A stretch of DNA of 64,000 nt from contig WOFQ01000012.1 of assembly GCA_012184525.1 (NCBI GenBank), positions 186,001 to 250,000 on the forward strand. Reading direction: 5' to 3'. Position 1 is the first letter of the stretch. Each line of letters opens with the position of its first letter. Positions 11,026 through 20,871 of this stretch are shown here, in pieces. The position numbers were made by a program, and so were the translations under genes. This DNA comes from Xenoacremonium recifei (Eukaryota > Ascomycota > Sordariomycetes > Hypocreales > Nectriaceae). The notes under the pieces were generated by a model, which was not told the origin of the DNA, searched no databases, and worked only from the letters and a program-made list of their open reading frames with translations.

Positions 11026-12872
11026 ATGCTGTCTGCCACCAGCATGGCCCTCCGGGCTGGGGCCCGAGTCGCTCCCGAGGCTGCCTCGCGTGCAGCTACT
11101 CCGATCACGGCCCGAGGCCTCAATGCCGCGAATGCGAACATGAAGACCTGCCGCGCCCTTTCGACGTCCTCCCGAGGCCTCAATGTCACGATTGCGAACA
11201 CGAAGACCTGCCGTGCCCTTTCGACGTCCGCCCGAGCCTTGTCAGCTGCTCCGCCTGGCCGCGACCGCATTCGCGAGATTGTTGCGCAGACCGTCAGCAG
11301 CATTGGCAGCAAGCGCGAGAGCCAGCAGTATCTCAAACTTTTTACCTCGGTTTCGTCCCAACAGTTCGCCGTCATTAAGGTCGGCGGTGCTATTCTCAGT
11401 ATGTGTTTCCCTATATGGTGGCATATTCCTATTAATCCCGAACTTCAGCCGAATACCTCGACGACCTTTGCTCTTCGCTTCTCACTTTATCTGAGATGAA
11501 TTTGCACCCAATTATAGTTCATGGGGCTGGCCCCCAGTTGAACAAACTGCTCGAGGATGCCGGTGTTGAGCCCCAGTTTGAGGAGGGTATCCGAGTGACC
11601 GATGCTAAGACTCTTGGGATCGCTCGTAAACTCTTCCTGGAGGAGAACCTACGTTTCATTAACCGCCTTGATGAACTTGGCGTCGCTGCCCGATCTATCA
11701 GTGGCGTCTTCACGGCTGATTACCTTGACAAGGAGAAGTGGCAGTACGTTGGCAAGATCACCAAGGTGAACACCGATGTAAGTTCGCCAAGACTGCTCAA
11801 TCTTGTATCAGATTCTAACCTGAAGTAGGCGATTGAGAAGTCTATTGAGGCGGGCTACATCCCTATCCTCACCTCAATGGCCGAGACCGAAGATGGTCAG
11901 CTCCTCAATGTTAATGCCGATGTTGCGTAAGTAAATCTTCCTGATCACAGCAACAAGACGACTGACAGTGCGCCACACAGTGCAAGCGAGTTATCGAAGA
12001 AATTATTGCCACTTAAGACAGTGTATCTTAGCGAGAAGGGCGGCCTTTTCGATGGCGACGGCAAGATGATCTCCCAGATTAACCTCGATGCTGAATTCGA
12101 GGGTTTAATGGCGTCGAGCTGGTGTCGCTATGGGACACGCTTGAAGATTCGCGAAATCAAAGAGCGTCAGTGTTGCCCCCTTCCGATAGGCGACCCACTT
12201 GTAGCTAACAATTTCTCTTTAGTCCTCGATTACCTTCCTCGCAGCTCCAGTGTCGCCATCATCCACCCCAGCGCCCTCCAGAAGGAGTTGTTCACCGATG
12301 TCGGTGGCGGAACCTTGATCAGACGAGGCAGCCGTGTGTCCCAGGCGAAATCGATCTCGGACTTCCCTGATGTTGAGAAGCTTAAGGAAGCGCTACTTCC
12401 GGGTCAAGTCGGTCTAGATGCAGAGGCTGTGGTTGATCGTTATATCAGCGGGCTTAAGGAGAAGCAATTCACGGCCTACTACGATGATTCCATGCAGTGT
12501 CTGGCTATCGTTGAGCCTCAAGGCGAGGAGCGAGCTATGCTTACCACTCTGGCTATAACCAAGTCCGGCTGGCTCAGCAACATAGCGGAGAATGTGTTCA
12601 CCGCTATCAAGGCAGACTACCCTACTCTTTTCTGGACTGCTAGCGAGGAGGATGAGAACCTGACTTGGTTCTTCGAGAAGGCGGATGGCAGCTTCAAGAA
12701 GGACGGCAGTGTGCTCTTCTACTACGGCTGTGATCTAAACTCGGACGCTCTTCTCCCCATCTACAACGACTTTGTCACCAACGGCCGCCCTACGCTCGGC
12801 GATGCTGACCTTGAGGCGCGCCTTCGACAGGCTGCGCAAACTGCTAGCAAGGCCCTCAACGCCCAGCAATAA
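11026..12872 (+). CDS. Acetylglutamate kinase with NAT domain, lacking the reductase half of Arg5,6
   Basis: Five exons: 11026-11398, 11449-11777, 11829-11926, 11981-12165 and 12223-12872, giving 544 residues. The N-terminus is rich in Arg, Ser and Ala and looks like a mitochondrial presequence. It holds a 60-bp in-frame tandem duplication (RGLNxxxANxKTCRALSTSx twice). The kinase domain shows AVIKVGGAIL, IIVHGAGPQLNKLLEDAGVEP, GIRVTDAKTLGIARKLFLEENL and LNVNADVA, followed by YLSEKGGLFDGDGKMIS. The NAT (DUF619) domain shows SSVAIIHPSALQKELFTD, GGTLIRRG, TLAITKSGWLSNIAENVF and WFFEKADGSFKK. The usual fungal precursor continues into N-acetyl-gamma-glutamyl-phosphate reductase. This one stops right after the NAT domain (LRQAAQTASKALNAQQ), and nothing resembling a reductase follows. 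It may be a paralogue of the full-length arginine gene. Confidence 0.88.
11111..11236 (+). repeat. 60-bp tandem duplication inside the mitochondrial presequence
   Basis: The block starting CCCGAGGCCTCAATG at 11111 recurs at 11171 with a few substitutions. A third, partial copy (CCCGAGCCT) begins at 11231. The period is exactly 60 bp, so frame is kept and 20 residues are doubled. Confidence 0.85.
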
Positions 12873-14569
12873 CGAGGCAGCTACTCTCGGCACCAATACC
12901 CCTTACTAGTTAGGGAGAGCACTTCCACTTATTGGGGTCTCTTGGCTAGGAGCCTGGATTTATACCAAACATAAATATTATTATTTTGGGTAGGCGTGGA
13001 TGTTTAGTTATTGTGAAGCTTCAATAGAGAGGGTTGATCACTCAATGATGCTGGTATCCTGTTTTGCTCTTGAGTTTTAAGTTGTCTCAATAAGGCCTGA
13101 TGACTGATGTAGAGGACTCTTGGCATTTTCATGATGTGTGCCCCTGATGAGCAAAACCACAGTTTTCGCACTGTGACTCTCATTCACTTGCGCAGTCATA
13201 GCGAAAGCAGTAGATATGTTCGTTTGCAATCAGCAATTGTCATCAACCAGCTATTGAATTCTGCAGAATTCAGTATTGGTCTTCCCGTGAGAGCAAAACA
13301 AGTTGGACCTGTAAGAGAAGCTAGCTATCGAATACAAGCTGGCGTGACACATAGGTAATAACAGCATAATTCAAAAGGCGGGGTCAATTACTCAGTCAAG
13401 AACCAGGCGTAAATATATGCTGGAATCTATACCTATTCTGTAAATTAAACACCGGATACAAGCCGAGCAGGCTGGGCAGATGGCACAATTCCTCAACAAT
13501 TCGATTAGTTGAGCCTCCAACTCACCCAAGCACATAACTTGCTCACGCCCTCACTAGCATCAACTCTTGGGGGAGGGATCAGCACCGCCTCACGCTAAAG
13601 CTCGCCCAACTACCGACGAGCTCACCAACGCCGCGCATTCCCATGGCTTGCGTCGGCCTGCTGCACTCGACGGACCGAGAGCGAAACCCATTGACCGACT
13701 CCGGAGTCCCACGTCTTGCTATCCGGGGGCTCTTGGTCTAGCCCCGGCGGCGCTGGCCAACGGGAGGGCTCGCAAATGCAGAACAGGCCGGGCTCAGACT
13801 CCGGTGGCCGCTAGACCCCGCTTGTCTTGATACTGCTGGGTTGTTGAGTTGAGCTTGTTGTGGGTGGAAAATGTCTCTCTCAGCTCAAGGCCCTGCTGGT
13901 GATCGGATCAGATATGCCGGGGTGGCCTGTGAGATGAAATGAGATGAGATGAAATATTATGAGAGCCAACAATTCACAAATGACAAGCTACGAGGCCGGG
14001 AGGCTCAACATCTCGCATCGTCAGAGCCGGGCAGGGATGCTTCATCCTCCCGTCCAGAGGCGTCTCCATACCAGCCAGCTAACTACGCACCGCGGGTTAG
14101 TTACGCCATCTCGCTCACTCGTTGGATCGTCAGGCCGAGGTTACTGCTCTGGAGCTCGCCCGGTCCGCTCAGGGACAAACAGCGCACTAGGCGCCGCACA
14201 TCATCAGCCCAGGGAGCTGCAGAGCGCCCCTCGTTGCCCCTCGTGAGAAGATGTCCCCGGATCGCGGCTCCGTTTGGCCCCTCCTCCCCATCCCACGTCC
14301 CAACAACGCATTCGTCCATCCCGGTCTCCCGCCTGTTGTGACTCTTTCATCTGGATGTACTGTATGTAAATCTGGGTTGACAGAGCGGGGTGGTGTCAGA
14401 TCCCGGCCGTCTCCATCCCTCCCGTCCACGCTGCACTGCTACCGTACCATACTCTTCGTTCTCCCACTTGGGCAGACACACTATTCACTCACTTACTCTT
14501 GGTGCACACCCACTAGGGTCTTCGTCTCGAGTTGTGTCTCAGCCGGGCAGTCTTTCCCTCAACACCATC
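12873..14569. promoter_or_regulatory. 1.7-kb intergenic region, bioB upstream, with shared inverted repeat
   Basis: I see no gene here, and no reductase reading frame after the kinase stop. A block at 13452-13515 resembles the region upstream of bioDA. It contains ACCGGATACAAGCCGAG, then TGGCACAATTC, then an inverted repeat CTCAAC (13492-13497) ... GTTGAG (13508-13513). Short GATGA/GAAAT simple repeats lie near 13930-13960. The last 200 bases before the bioB ATG are pyrimidine-rich. Confidence 0.45.
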
Positions 14570-15981
14570 ATGAAGCCCGCCACGTCGCTCAGCCTTCGGG
14601 CTCTGCGCCGCTCGACCGTGGCGTCTCACGCCCTGAGAGAGCAGGCGAAATGGATTCGGCCGTCAATGGCTCAGCAGATGCGCATGTCAACGGTTGTCGA
14701 GTACACGCCTCCCAATGCTCAGCCGCCTCCCCCGCCCGGTGCTCATGAGTCTGTTGAGCAGCAGCGACGGGAACGGGCCAAGGCGATTCTGCGGGAAGCT
14801 GTCTCAGTCTCGCAGCCCCGACATGACTGGACGAAGGAGGAGATTGCTGCCATCTACTATCAGCCTCTTATGGAGCTGTCCTACCAATCAGTGAGTGTTA
14901 TCCTCGAACACAGATATCTTGCTTGGACCTCGAATACCCCTCCATCTGCGAACGAGTTAGCAGGATACGCCTTTGATCTAGATAGCCCAGTCTGATCGAA
15001 TTTCCCCCAATTGCTTCCTGAATCTTCTCAAAGAGCGGCAACTAATCTTTCCCATCCCAGAGCACCGTCCACCGCCGATTCCACAACCCGGCCGAAGTCC
15101 AGCTCTGCACCCTCATGAACATCAAGACCGGCGGCTGCACCGAGGACTGCTCCTACTGCGCCCAGTCCACCCGCTACCAGAAGGGCACCGGCCTGCAAGC
15201 CAAGCGCGTCGAGTCGGTCGAGAACGTGCTGGCCGCCGCCCGCACCGCCAGGGCCAACGGCAGCACGCGGTTCTGCATGGGCGCGGCCTGGCGCGACATG
15301 CGCGGCCGCAAGAACAGCCTCAAGAACATCAAGGAGATGGTCACGGGCGTGCGCGCCATGGGCATGGAGGTGTGCGTCACGCTGGGCATGATCGACGCCG
15401 AGCAGGCCAAGGAGCTCAAGGAGGCCGGGCTGACGGCGTATAACCACAACGTCGACACCAGCCGCGAGTTCTACCCGAGCATCATCTCGACGCGGTCCTA
15501 CGACGAGCGCCTGCAGACGCTGAGCCACGTGCGCGACGCCGGCATCAAAGTCTGCTCAGGGGGCATCCTGGGCCTGGGCGAGTCGTCCGAGGACCGCATC
15601 GGGCTGCTGCACACTGTGTCAACGCTGCCCACGCATCCCGAGAGCTTTCCGGTCAACGCCTTGGTTCCGATCAAGGGCACGCCGCTGGGCGACCGGCCGG
15701 CCGTCGAGTTCACCAGCATGCTGCGGACCATCGCCACAGCGCGCATCCTCATGCCGTCGACCATCATCCGCATCGCCGCCGGCCGCAAGACCATGTCGGA
15801 GGAGAAGCAGGCCATGTGCTTCATGGCCGGCGCGAATGCCATCTTCACCGGCGAGAAGATGCTGACGACGGAGTGTAACGGCTGGGACGAGGACAGCGCC
15901 ATGTTTGGGCGCTGGGGGCTTGAGCCCATGAAGAGCTTTGAGAAGTCGCCCCAGCCGGCGCCCGATGTCAGGGTGCTGTGA
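14570..15981 (+). CDS. bioB: Biotin synthase (radical SAM)
   Basis: Two exons, 14570-14890 and 15061-15981, joined across a 170-bp intron, give 413 residues. The first 45 residues (SLSLRALRRSTVASHALREQ...) form a typical mitochondrial presequence. The radical SAM cluster motif CTEDCSYCAQ puts the 4Fe-4S cysteines at residues 133, 137 and 140. Further family hallmarks are FCMGAAWRDM, VCVTLGM, YNHNVDTSREFY, KVCSGGILGLGES, VNALVPIKGTPL and the Arg in IIRIAAGRKTM. Those Cys and Arg residues match the 2Fe-2S ligands of known biotin synthases. The enzyme inserts sulphur into dethiobiotin, the last step of the pathway. It is convergent with bioF, with only 92 bp between the two stops. Confidence 0.96.
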
Positions 15982-16073
15982 GTGAGCGTAGCCAAGTAAA
16001 GAGTAAAAGAAAAGAAAATTCCTTTTAGGTCAGAAATTGAATTGAGCCGTGACTTTCGAGACGCAAATTCATT

Positions 16074-17424
16074 CTATAATTTTGACTCATCCCTTGAGGG
16101 TGTCATTTGTGCTAGCACCCAGTCCTCCACGGCTCTGGCCAGGCCTTCGACGTGCTCGTTGGTGTTTCCTGCGTGAAGGCAGATTCTCACCCTCTCGCTG
16201 CCGACAGGCACAGTCGGAGCGACGATGGGTCGAACCATGTAGCCTCTTTGCTGGCAATGTTGCGCTAGCTTTCGGGGGTGAGAAGTAAGTAGAGGGATGA
16301 TGGGTGATTTTGGAGGGTTGGGATCGATGCGAAGAAGTTCAGGAGGCGGTCGGTGTCGAGCGCATAACGATGTGAAGAGGTGGTGAGTACGGGCCATACG
16401 GGCTCGCAAGCTGTGGTTAAGAGGAATGGCTCGGCCATCTATCAGGAAGTCGTACGTCGCCTTGATGCTGGCCAGAGCTGCAAAGGACATGGCCGTCGTG
16501 TATATGAGGCTCCGAGCGTAGTTGATGAGATACGATCTCAATGTGTCTGAGCCAAGGACGATGGCTAGAAGATGTCAGTGAATTTTATCAACGTGAAATA
16601 AGGTCAAGGGACACCATACCCCCTGAGCAGCCCATTGCTTTGCCAAAGGTGTGCACCCGTGCAAACACCCTGCCCTCTAGTCCATACTCGCAGACAAGGC
16701 CTCGTCCTCCTTCGCCATAGAGGCCCGTCGAATGTGCCTCGTCAACAATGATATAGCCGTTACCTTTGGGTAATCGCCGCTCGACACACGCAACAATGTC
16801 CTCCAGCGGCGCAACATCGCCATCCATGCTGTAGACACCCTCAACGGCCACAAAGACGTTCTGCTTCCCTTGCCGTATGTCTTTGCCTGCATCTCCTTCG
16901 GTCAATTGCTGGAGGACAACGTCTAGAGGCATGATTCCCTTCATTGCAGTTTCGTCTTTCACCGTCACAGCATTGTGAAGAAACGGCACGCGCAATCGCG
17001 CTCGACTTTGCCTCATCCCGTCATGCACACTCGCATGTATCAACTCATCGTACACCACCACATCCCCCGCTTGCGGCACACAGCTAAACAGCCCAACATT
17101 GGCGTCGAACCCCGAATTGAACAGCAACCCAGCCTCTGCACGGTGAAATTTGGCCACGTCCCGCTCAAGCGCCTCGGCAAAAGCCGTGTTTCCATCGAGC
17201 AGCCGCGAACCTCCCGAGCCGAGGATGCTGCCCGTGGGTGACTGCTGGAGCAGGTCGAGGAACGCGCGCTGCACGTCTGGGTGATGCGACAGCGAGAGGT
17301 ACGAATTGGACGAGAAGTCGACGGAAGAAGGAGGCGCAACGGTCAGGCGACGAAGCTGGGATTTTGCGGCGCGGCGGGCGAGGAGGGCGGCGAGGCGAGC
17401 CTCAAGAGTAGGAGGTTCGTTCAT
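16074..17424 (-). CDS. bioF: KAPA synthase (8-amino-7-oxononanoate synthase) with peroxisomal SKL end
   Basis: Two exons, 17424-16620 and 16564-16074, joined across a 55-bp intron, give 431 residues. It belongs to the alpha-oxoamine synthase family. Visible motifs are FSSNSYLSLSHHPDV, GSGGSRLLDGN, FNSGFDANVG, DELIHASVHDG, EGVYSMDGDVAPL and VDEAHSTGLYGEGGRG. The PLP-binding Lys lies in HTFGKAMGCSGG, split by the intron just after it. The protein ends in ESKL, giving a canonical SKL PTS1 signal. This agrees with published work placing fungal KAPA synthase in the peroxisome, where pimeloyl-CoA from beta-oxidation is available. It condenses pimeloyl-CoA with alanine. The first unit of the small-RNA array begins about 500 bp upstream of its start. 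Confidence 0.93.
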
Positions 17425-17940
17425 GCTGGGGAAGCCTCACTCAACACTTTTCGCTCGGTGGCTGTTGGTCACGGCGTTGCTTAGCTAAATGTCTGCAATA
17501 CTGGACATAGAGAAATAAACTCACCTGATACCACAGCGTGCGATTGAGTGAACAAATGCCCTCTCAATGTTGTCTACCAGTGCTAAGACCGTCGCTGATG
17601 TAGGAGCGAAGTTTCTGGGCCGGCGCCATCCATGGCGGCTTTCGGGGACGAGCCAGCGACGATATCGGACCGCGCTTTAGACGACCATCCATCCCAACCC
17701 CATACAGAGGCCATGGACCGAGGCCATGTTGAGAACAAAACTAAGAATCCGGCATTGTTGAGCTTTGTCGGCTCATTTGCCGAGACAAAGCGAGCTCGTT
17801 CTGCAGGTACGCAATTAATCCCCGCGATTGGCGCTGTCGATCCACGCTGTCTGTGGAGGATTTCTGTAAGCTCAACAACCACTACCAGCCTGTCCAGCGC
17901 AGGAAACCTACGAATGGCCAGCACACTCTCTGATTGATAT
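17425..17940. promoter_or_regulatory. bioF upstream region
   Basis: There is no gene. An imperfect dyad lies at 17763-17790 (CTTTGTCGGC / GCCGAGACAAAG). The 9-mer CTCAACAAT, part of the repeat found upstream of bioDA and bioB, occurs on the minus strand at 17754-17762. The text TGCCCTCTCAATG at about 17558 recurs in the array spacer near 18232, so array-derived sequence may already begin here. Confidence 0.35.
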
Positions 17941-17976
17941 TGTTATATATCAAATTAGTCTGTCAGTACTCTGCCA

Positions 17977-18032
17977 CAGCGAAGTATAATTATTCAAATG
18001 GCACAACAGCGAAATATCTTTTTTTTTTTTTT
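17977..18032 (+). ncRNA. Array unit 1 (short type), putative Pol III small RNA
   Basis: TTATATA is at 17943, the A-box-like AGCGAAGTATAA starts at 17978, a run of 14 T ends the unit at 18019-18032, and a consensus B box GTTCGAAAC lies at 18105-18113, beyond the terminator. The exact RNA ends are not visible. Confidence 0.45.
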
Positions 18033-18356
18033 CTTCTTCTTCTTTTCTGTCTTTCTTTTTTTGGGGGGGGGTTGGGACGGGGATTTTTGCACCCAATGTC
18101 ATCTGTTCGAAACGCAGCCGACTAATATAATCGGATGTCAAGATGGCCCTTATCTTTTTTTTAAAAGTCAAAATCGGCATCTTCTGACGTTTCACGTTTG
18201 ATAGTATCCTTCATCTTCTATAACAGGTTTGTGCCCTCTCAATGATGTGAGCAGAAGTTTCCAGAAGTGTTTGCGCCAGGAAAGCTACGCCTCATTCATC
18301 AACCAGCTTACACGTCACGACACCTTATATACTAGATTGGTTCTATAGCCATTGCC

Positions 18357-18412
18357 AAGCGAAGTATTATTATCAAATGGCACAACAGCGAATATTCTTA
18401 TCATTCTTTTTT
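18357..18412 (+). ncRNA. Array unit 2 (short type), putative Pol III small RNA
   Basis: TTATATA is at 18325-18331 and AGCGAAGTATT starts at 18358. GAAGTATT can pair with AATATTC some 20 bases later (one bulged G). T6 lies at 18407-18412 and the B-box core GTTCGAAAA at 18451-18459. Confidence 0.5.
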
Positions 18413-18696
18413 CCCCCTCCTTTTTTGGTGTTTTTGCCCCGATGTCCTGTGTTCGAAAAGCAGCTAGCTGACACGATCGTGTCATCACTGTTGTCCCTTA
18501 CTTTTTTTCTGCTTCGTAATGAGCAAATATACTGAGCTATACATTAAACAGTACCGTCCATAGGCAGGTCTCTGCCAGGTGATAGTTGAGAGTGATTCGC
18601 TGCTCACCCTCACCGGCAAGGTTTGCGCCTCGTCAATCAACCAGCGTGTCCCTTACTATTATCTTATATACTAAGTTGATCCTACAGCCATTGCCA

Positions 18697-18750
18697 CAGC
18701 GAAGTATTATTACTATGTCATAACAGCGAAATATTCTTATCCTTCTTTTT
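18697..18750 (+). ncRNA. Array unit 3 (short type), putative Pol III small RNA
   Basis: TTATATA is at 18664-18670 and CAGCGAAGTATT starts at 18697. The same GAAGTATT/AATATTC hairpin can form as in unit 2. T5 lies at 18746-18750 and the B-box core GTTCGAATA at 18778-18786. Confidence 0.5.
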
Positions 18751-19045
18751 GTTGTAATTTGGCCCGGTAAGTCATGTGTTCGAATAGTGCCCGACAGACT
18801 TGGTCTTGCATCAGCAGAGCCCCCCCTGGTTTTTTTCCCTCTGCCTTGGTCGAACCAGCATTCTATGAGCATATACATGTAATATCCCACCCTTAAACAG
18901 ATTCATTGATGAACAATGCCTCTACAGCAGAAGCTTCCAGAAAAAAATTTGCTGCCAGCTTTGGCCAGTAAGGTTGCGCCTTATACACCAAATCAGCATG
19001 CGCATCATAGCCTTATATACCTAACCAGTTCTATAGCCATTGCCA

Positions 19046-19099
19046 CAGCGAAGTATTATTAGCATGGCATAACAGCGAGTATCTTTATCCCTCTTTTTT
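19046..19099 (+). ncRNA. Array unit 4 (short type), putative Pol III small RNA
   Basis: TTATATA is at 19013-19019 and CAGCGAAGTATT starts at 19046. T6 lies at 19094-19099 and the B-box core GTTCGAAAA at 19128-19136. The 3' arm (GAGTATCTTTATCC) has drifted from units 2 and 3, which weakens the hairpin. Confidence 0.5.
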
Positions 19100-19395
19100 G
19101 GTGTTTTCTTTTCGCCCGATGTCATGTGTTCGAAAAGTAGCTGAGTGGCATCACTGTACGAGAGGATCACTATCTTTTCTTTTTTTCCCCTTTCCTCCCC
19201 ATAATCGGCCTTCTACGTGATTTTTTATTCAGAAATGTCATCGAGAGTCAGGTCCTTTGCCGGATGAGATCTTTACAACAGAAGGTTCCAGAAACGTGGC
19301 ATCCCAGGGAGCCAACAAGGTTGCGCCTCATAGACCAACCAGCAGCATATACTTCACATGTCTTATATATTAAATCAGCTATACAGCCATTGCCA

Positions 19396-19450
19396 AAGCG
19401 AAGTATTCTTAGCATGGCACAACAGCGCAATATCCTTATCCTTCTTTTTT
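19396..19450 (+). ncRNA. Array unit 5 (short type), putative Pol III small RNA
   Basis: TTATATA is at 19363-19369 and AAGCGAAGTATT starts at 19396. T6 lies at 19445-19450 and a consensus B box GTTCGAAAC at 19487-19495. Confidence 0.5.
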
Positions 19451-19740
19451 GGAGGTGGAGGTCTTTTTTGGCCCCTGAGATCATGTGTTCGAAACCTGGC
19501 AGATTGACACGGTTGGACATCAGGATAAGCGATACTGGAATTTTTGTTTACTCATACAGCGTTTTACAGGCGCTGTCTCTTTTATAGATTGTCAATATCT
19601 TGAAATAATTTGTAATGATGCCCCAAGAGCAGAAGAGTTATAACCCAGGTAGCCAGCAAGGTTATCATCGATCAACATGCATCCCACATCCGGAGCAGAC
19701 CGAAATCTTATATACCAGATTAGTTCTACAGTCACTGCCA

Positions 19741-19824
19741 CAGCGAAATAATCTTATTCAAAATGGCACAACAGCATAATATTATTATTAATAATAATAT
19801 TAATGTTTAATGCCTCTTTTTTTT
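19741..19824 (+). ncRNA. Array unit 6 (short type with AT insertion), putative Pol III small RNA
   Basis: TTATATA is at 19708-19714 and CAGCGAAATAAT starts at 19741. An alternating TAATATTATTA stretch (about 19777-19804) lengthens the unit. T8 lies at 19817-19824 with a second T-run at 19830-19839. The B box GTTCGAAAC is at 19874-19882. Confidence 0.45.
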
Positions 19825-20106
19825 CTTCCTTTTTTTTTTCTTCGTAGTAATCCGCCCCGCCCCCGGGGCATGTGTTCGAAACCAACCAACTCACACGGTC
19901 GCACATCAGCATGGTCGTTGAAAATTATTTGCACTTCTTATCCAGTAATATGCAATGTTTGTAGAATAAATAGCAGCCTCGCCCTCCTCAAGACGTGCCC
20001 TTGGCCAGCGATGTTCTGGAGCAGAAGATTCCAGAAGGGTCTGCTGGTGCCTCACGCCGACCTGTAGCCTCTGACTCTTATATAAGGAATTAAATACTCA
20101 TCCCTC

Positions 20107-20176
20107 GGCGAAGTAGCAAAAATGTGAAATCGAGAAGTTTTGTCCTTCTCGTAGGCCCTCGGCCCTTCGCTTTTTT
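20107..20176 (+). ncRNA. Array unit 7 (stem type), putative Pol III small RNA
   Basis: TTATATA is at 20078-20084. GCGAAG at 20108-20113 pairs with CTTCGC at 20165-20170, directly followed by T6 (20171-20176). Inside is a perfect 7-bp hairpin, CGAGAAG (20131-20137) with CTTCTCG (20145-20151). The B-box core GTTCGAAAG lies at 20201-20209. Confidence 0.55.
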
Positions 20177-20452
20177 GCTTTTTGCTCTCCACGGCCATGC
20201 GTTCGAAAGGCACCATACTAACACAAGGAAACATCAGGGAAGCCATCACTAATTTTTTTATTCTCTTAATCTATATTCTGTCCTAGCCTTTAATTAAATA
20301 CAAAGATTCTACTCCCAGACGAATGTTCTTTTCGATCGGCCCTCGGCGCGTGCTCCATGGTCATCAAGGTTGCGCCTCGTTGAGGGTACCTTACATGAGG
20401 GGATGACCTGGAGCATGTGGCTCATATACACCGAATCAAATGCATATCCCCC

Positions 20453-20531
20453 AGCGAAGTAGCAGACTTCGGAGTAAATATTTTATGATCTTTAGTTTAT
20501 TGGTCTTAGGCGCCCGACCCTTCGCTTTTTT
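20453..20531 (+). ncRNA. Array unit 8 (stem type), putative Pol III small RNA
   Basis: TCATATA is at 20422-20428. GCGAAG at 20454-20459 pairs with CTTCGC at 20520-20525, followed by T6. GGTC ... GACC inside can form an inner stem just before the closing arm. The B-box core GTTCGAAAA lies at 20557-20565. Confidence 0.55.
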
Positions 20532-20808
20532 GCATCCTTGTTCTCCAGAGTCAGGCGTTCGAAAAGGTATCACACTAACACCAACGAATATCAGAGGCCA
20601 TCACAAAAAGTTTTCTTCCTCTTGATCGACATTTTGTTACTAAAGTTCAATTTCATGCGTTAATGTCGGAGACGAGTATCTTTCCTTAGTCGGCCTTCCG
20701 AAGCGAAATTCTCCAGCATCGTTGGATAGCTGGCCAGCAAGGCTACGTCTCTCTCCCCGCCAGCTGAAGAATGTGGCTGTTATATACCAATCTGGTTGTA
20801 CAATCATC

Positions 20809-20871
20809 AGCGAAGTAGCGAAGATTAAAGAACAAAAGCTTTTGGTCGAGTCGCTCGACCCTTCGCTTTTT
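20809..20871 (+). ncRNA. Array unit 9 (stem type), putative Pol III small RNA
   Basis: TTATATA is at 20780-20786. GCGAAG at 20810-20815 pairs with CTTCGC at 20861-20866, followed by T5. Inside is a perfect 7-bp hairpin, GGTCGAG (20844-20850), loop TCG, CTCGACC (20854-20860). The B-box core GTTCGAAGA lies at 20898-20906. Confidence 0.6.

Noticed and set aside
12881..14400. A missing acetyl-glutamyl-phosphate reductase exon after the kinase gene
   Set aside because: I looked for the GARGYTG-type start of the reductase in all plus frames and found none; the frames there are short and motif-free.
18633..19520. Minus-strand reading frames with the same FEHMIS / RRIRILRC-like text in the array
   Set aside because: They recur because the units are repeated, but they shift frame and stop at different places from unit to unit. 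The conserved parts are the promoter boxes, so a shared protein is not supported.
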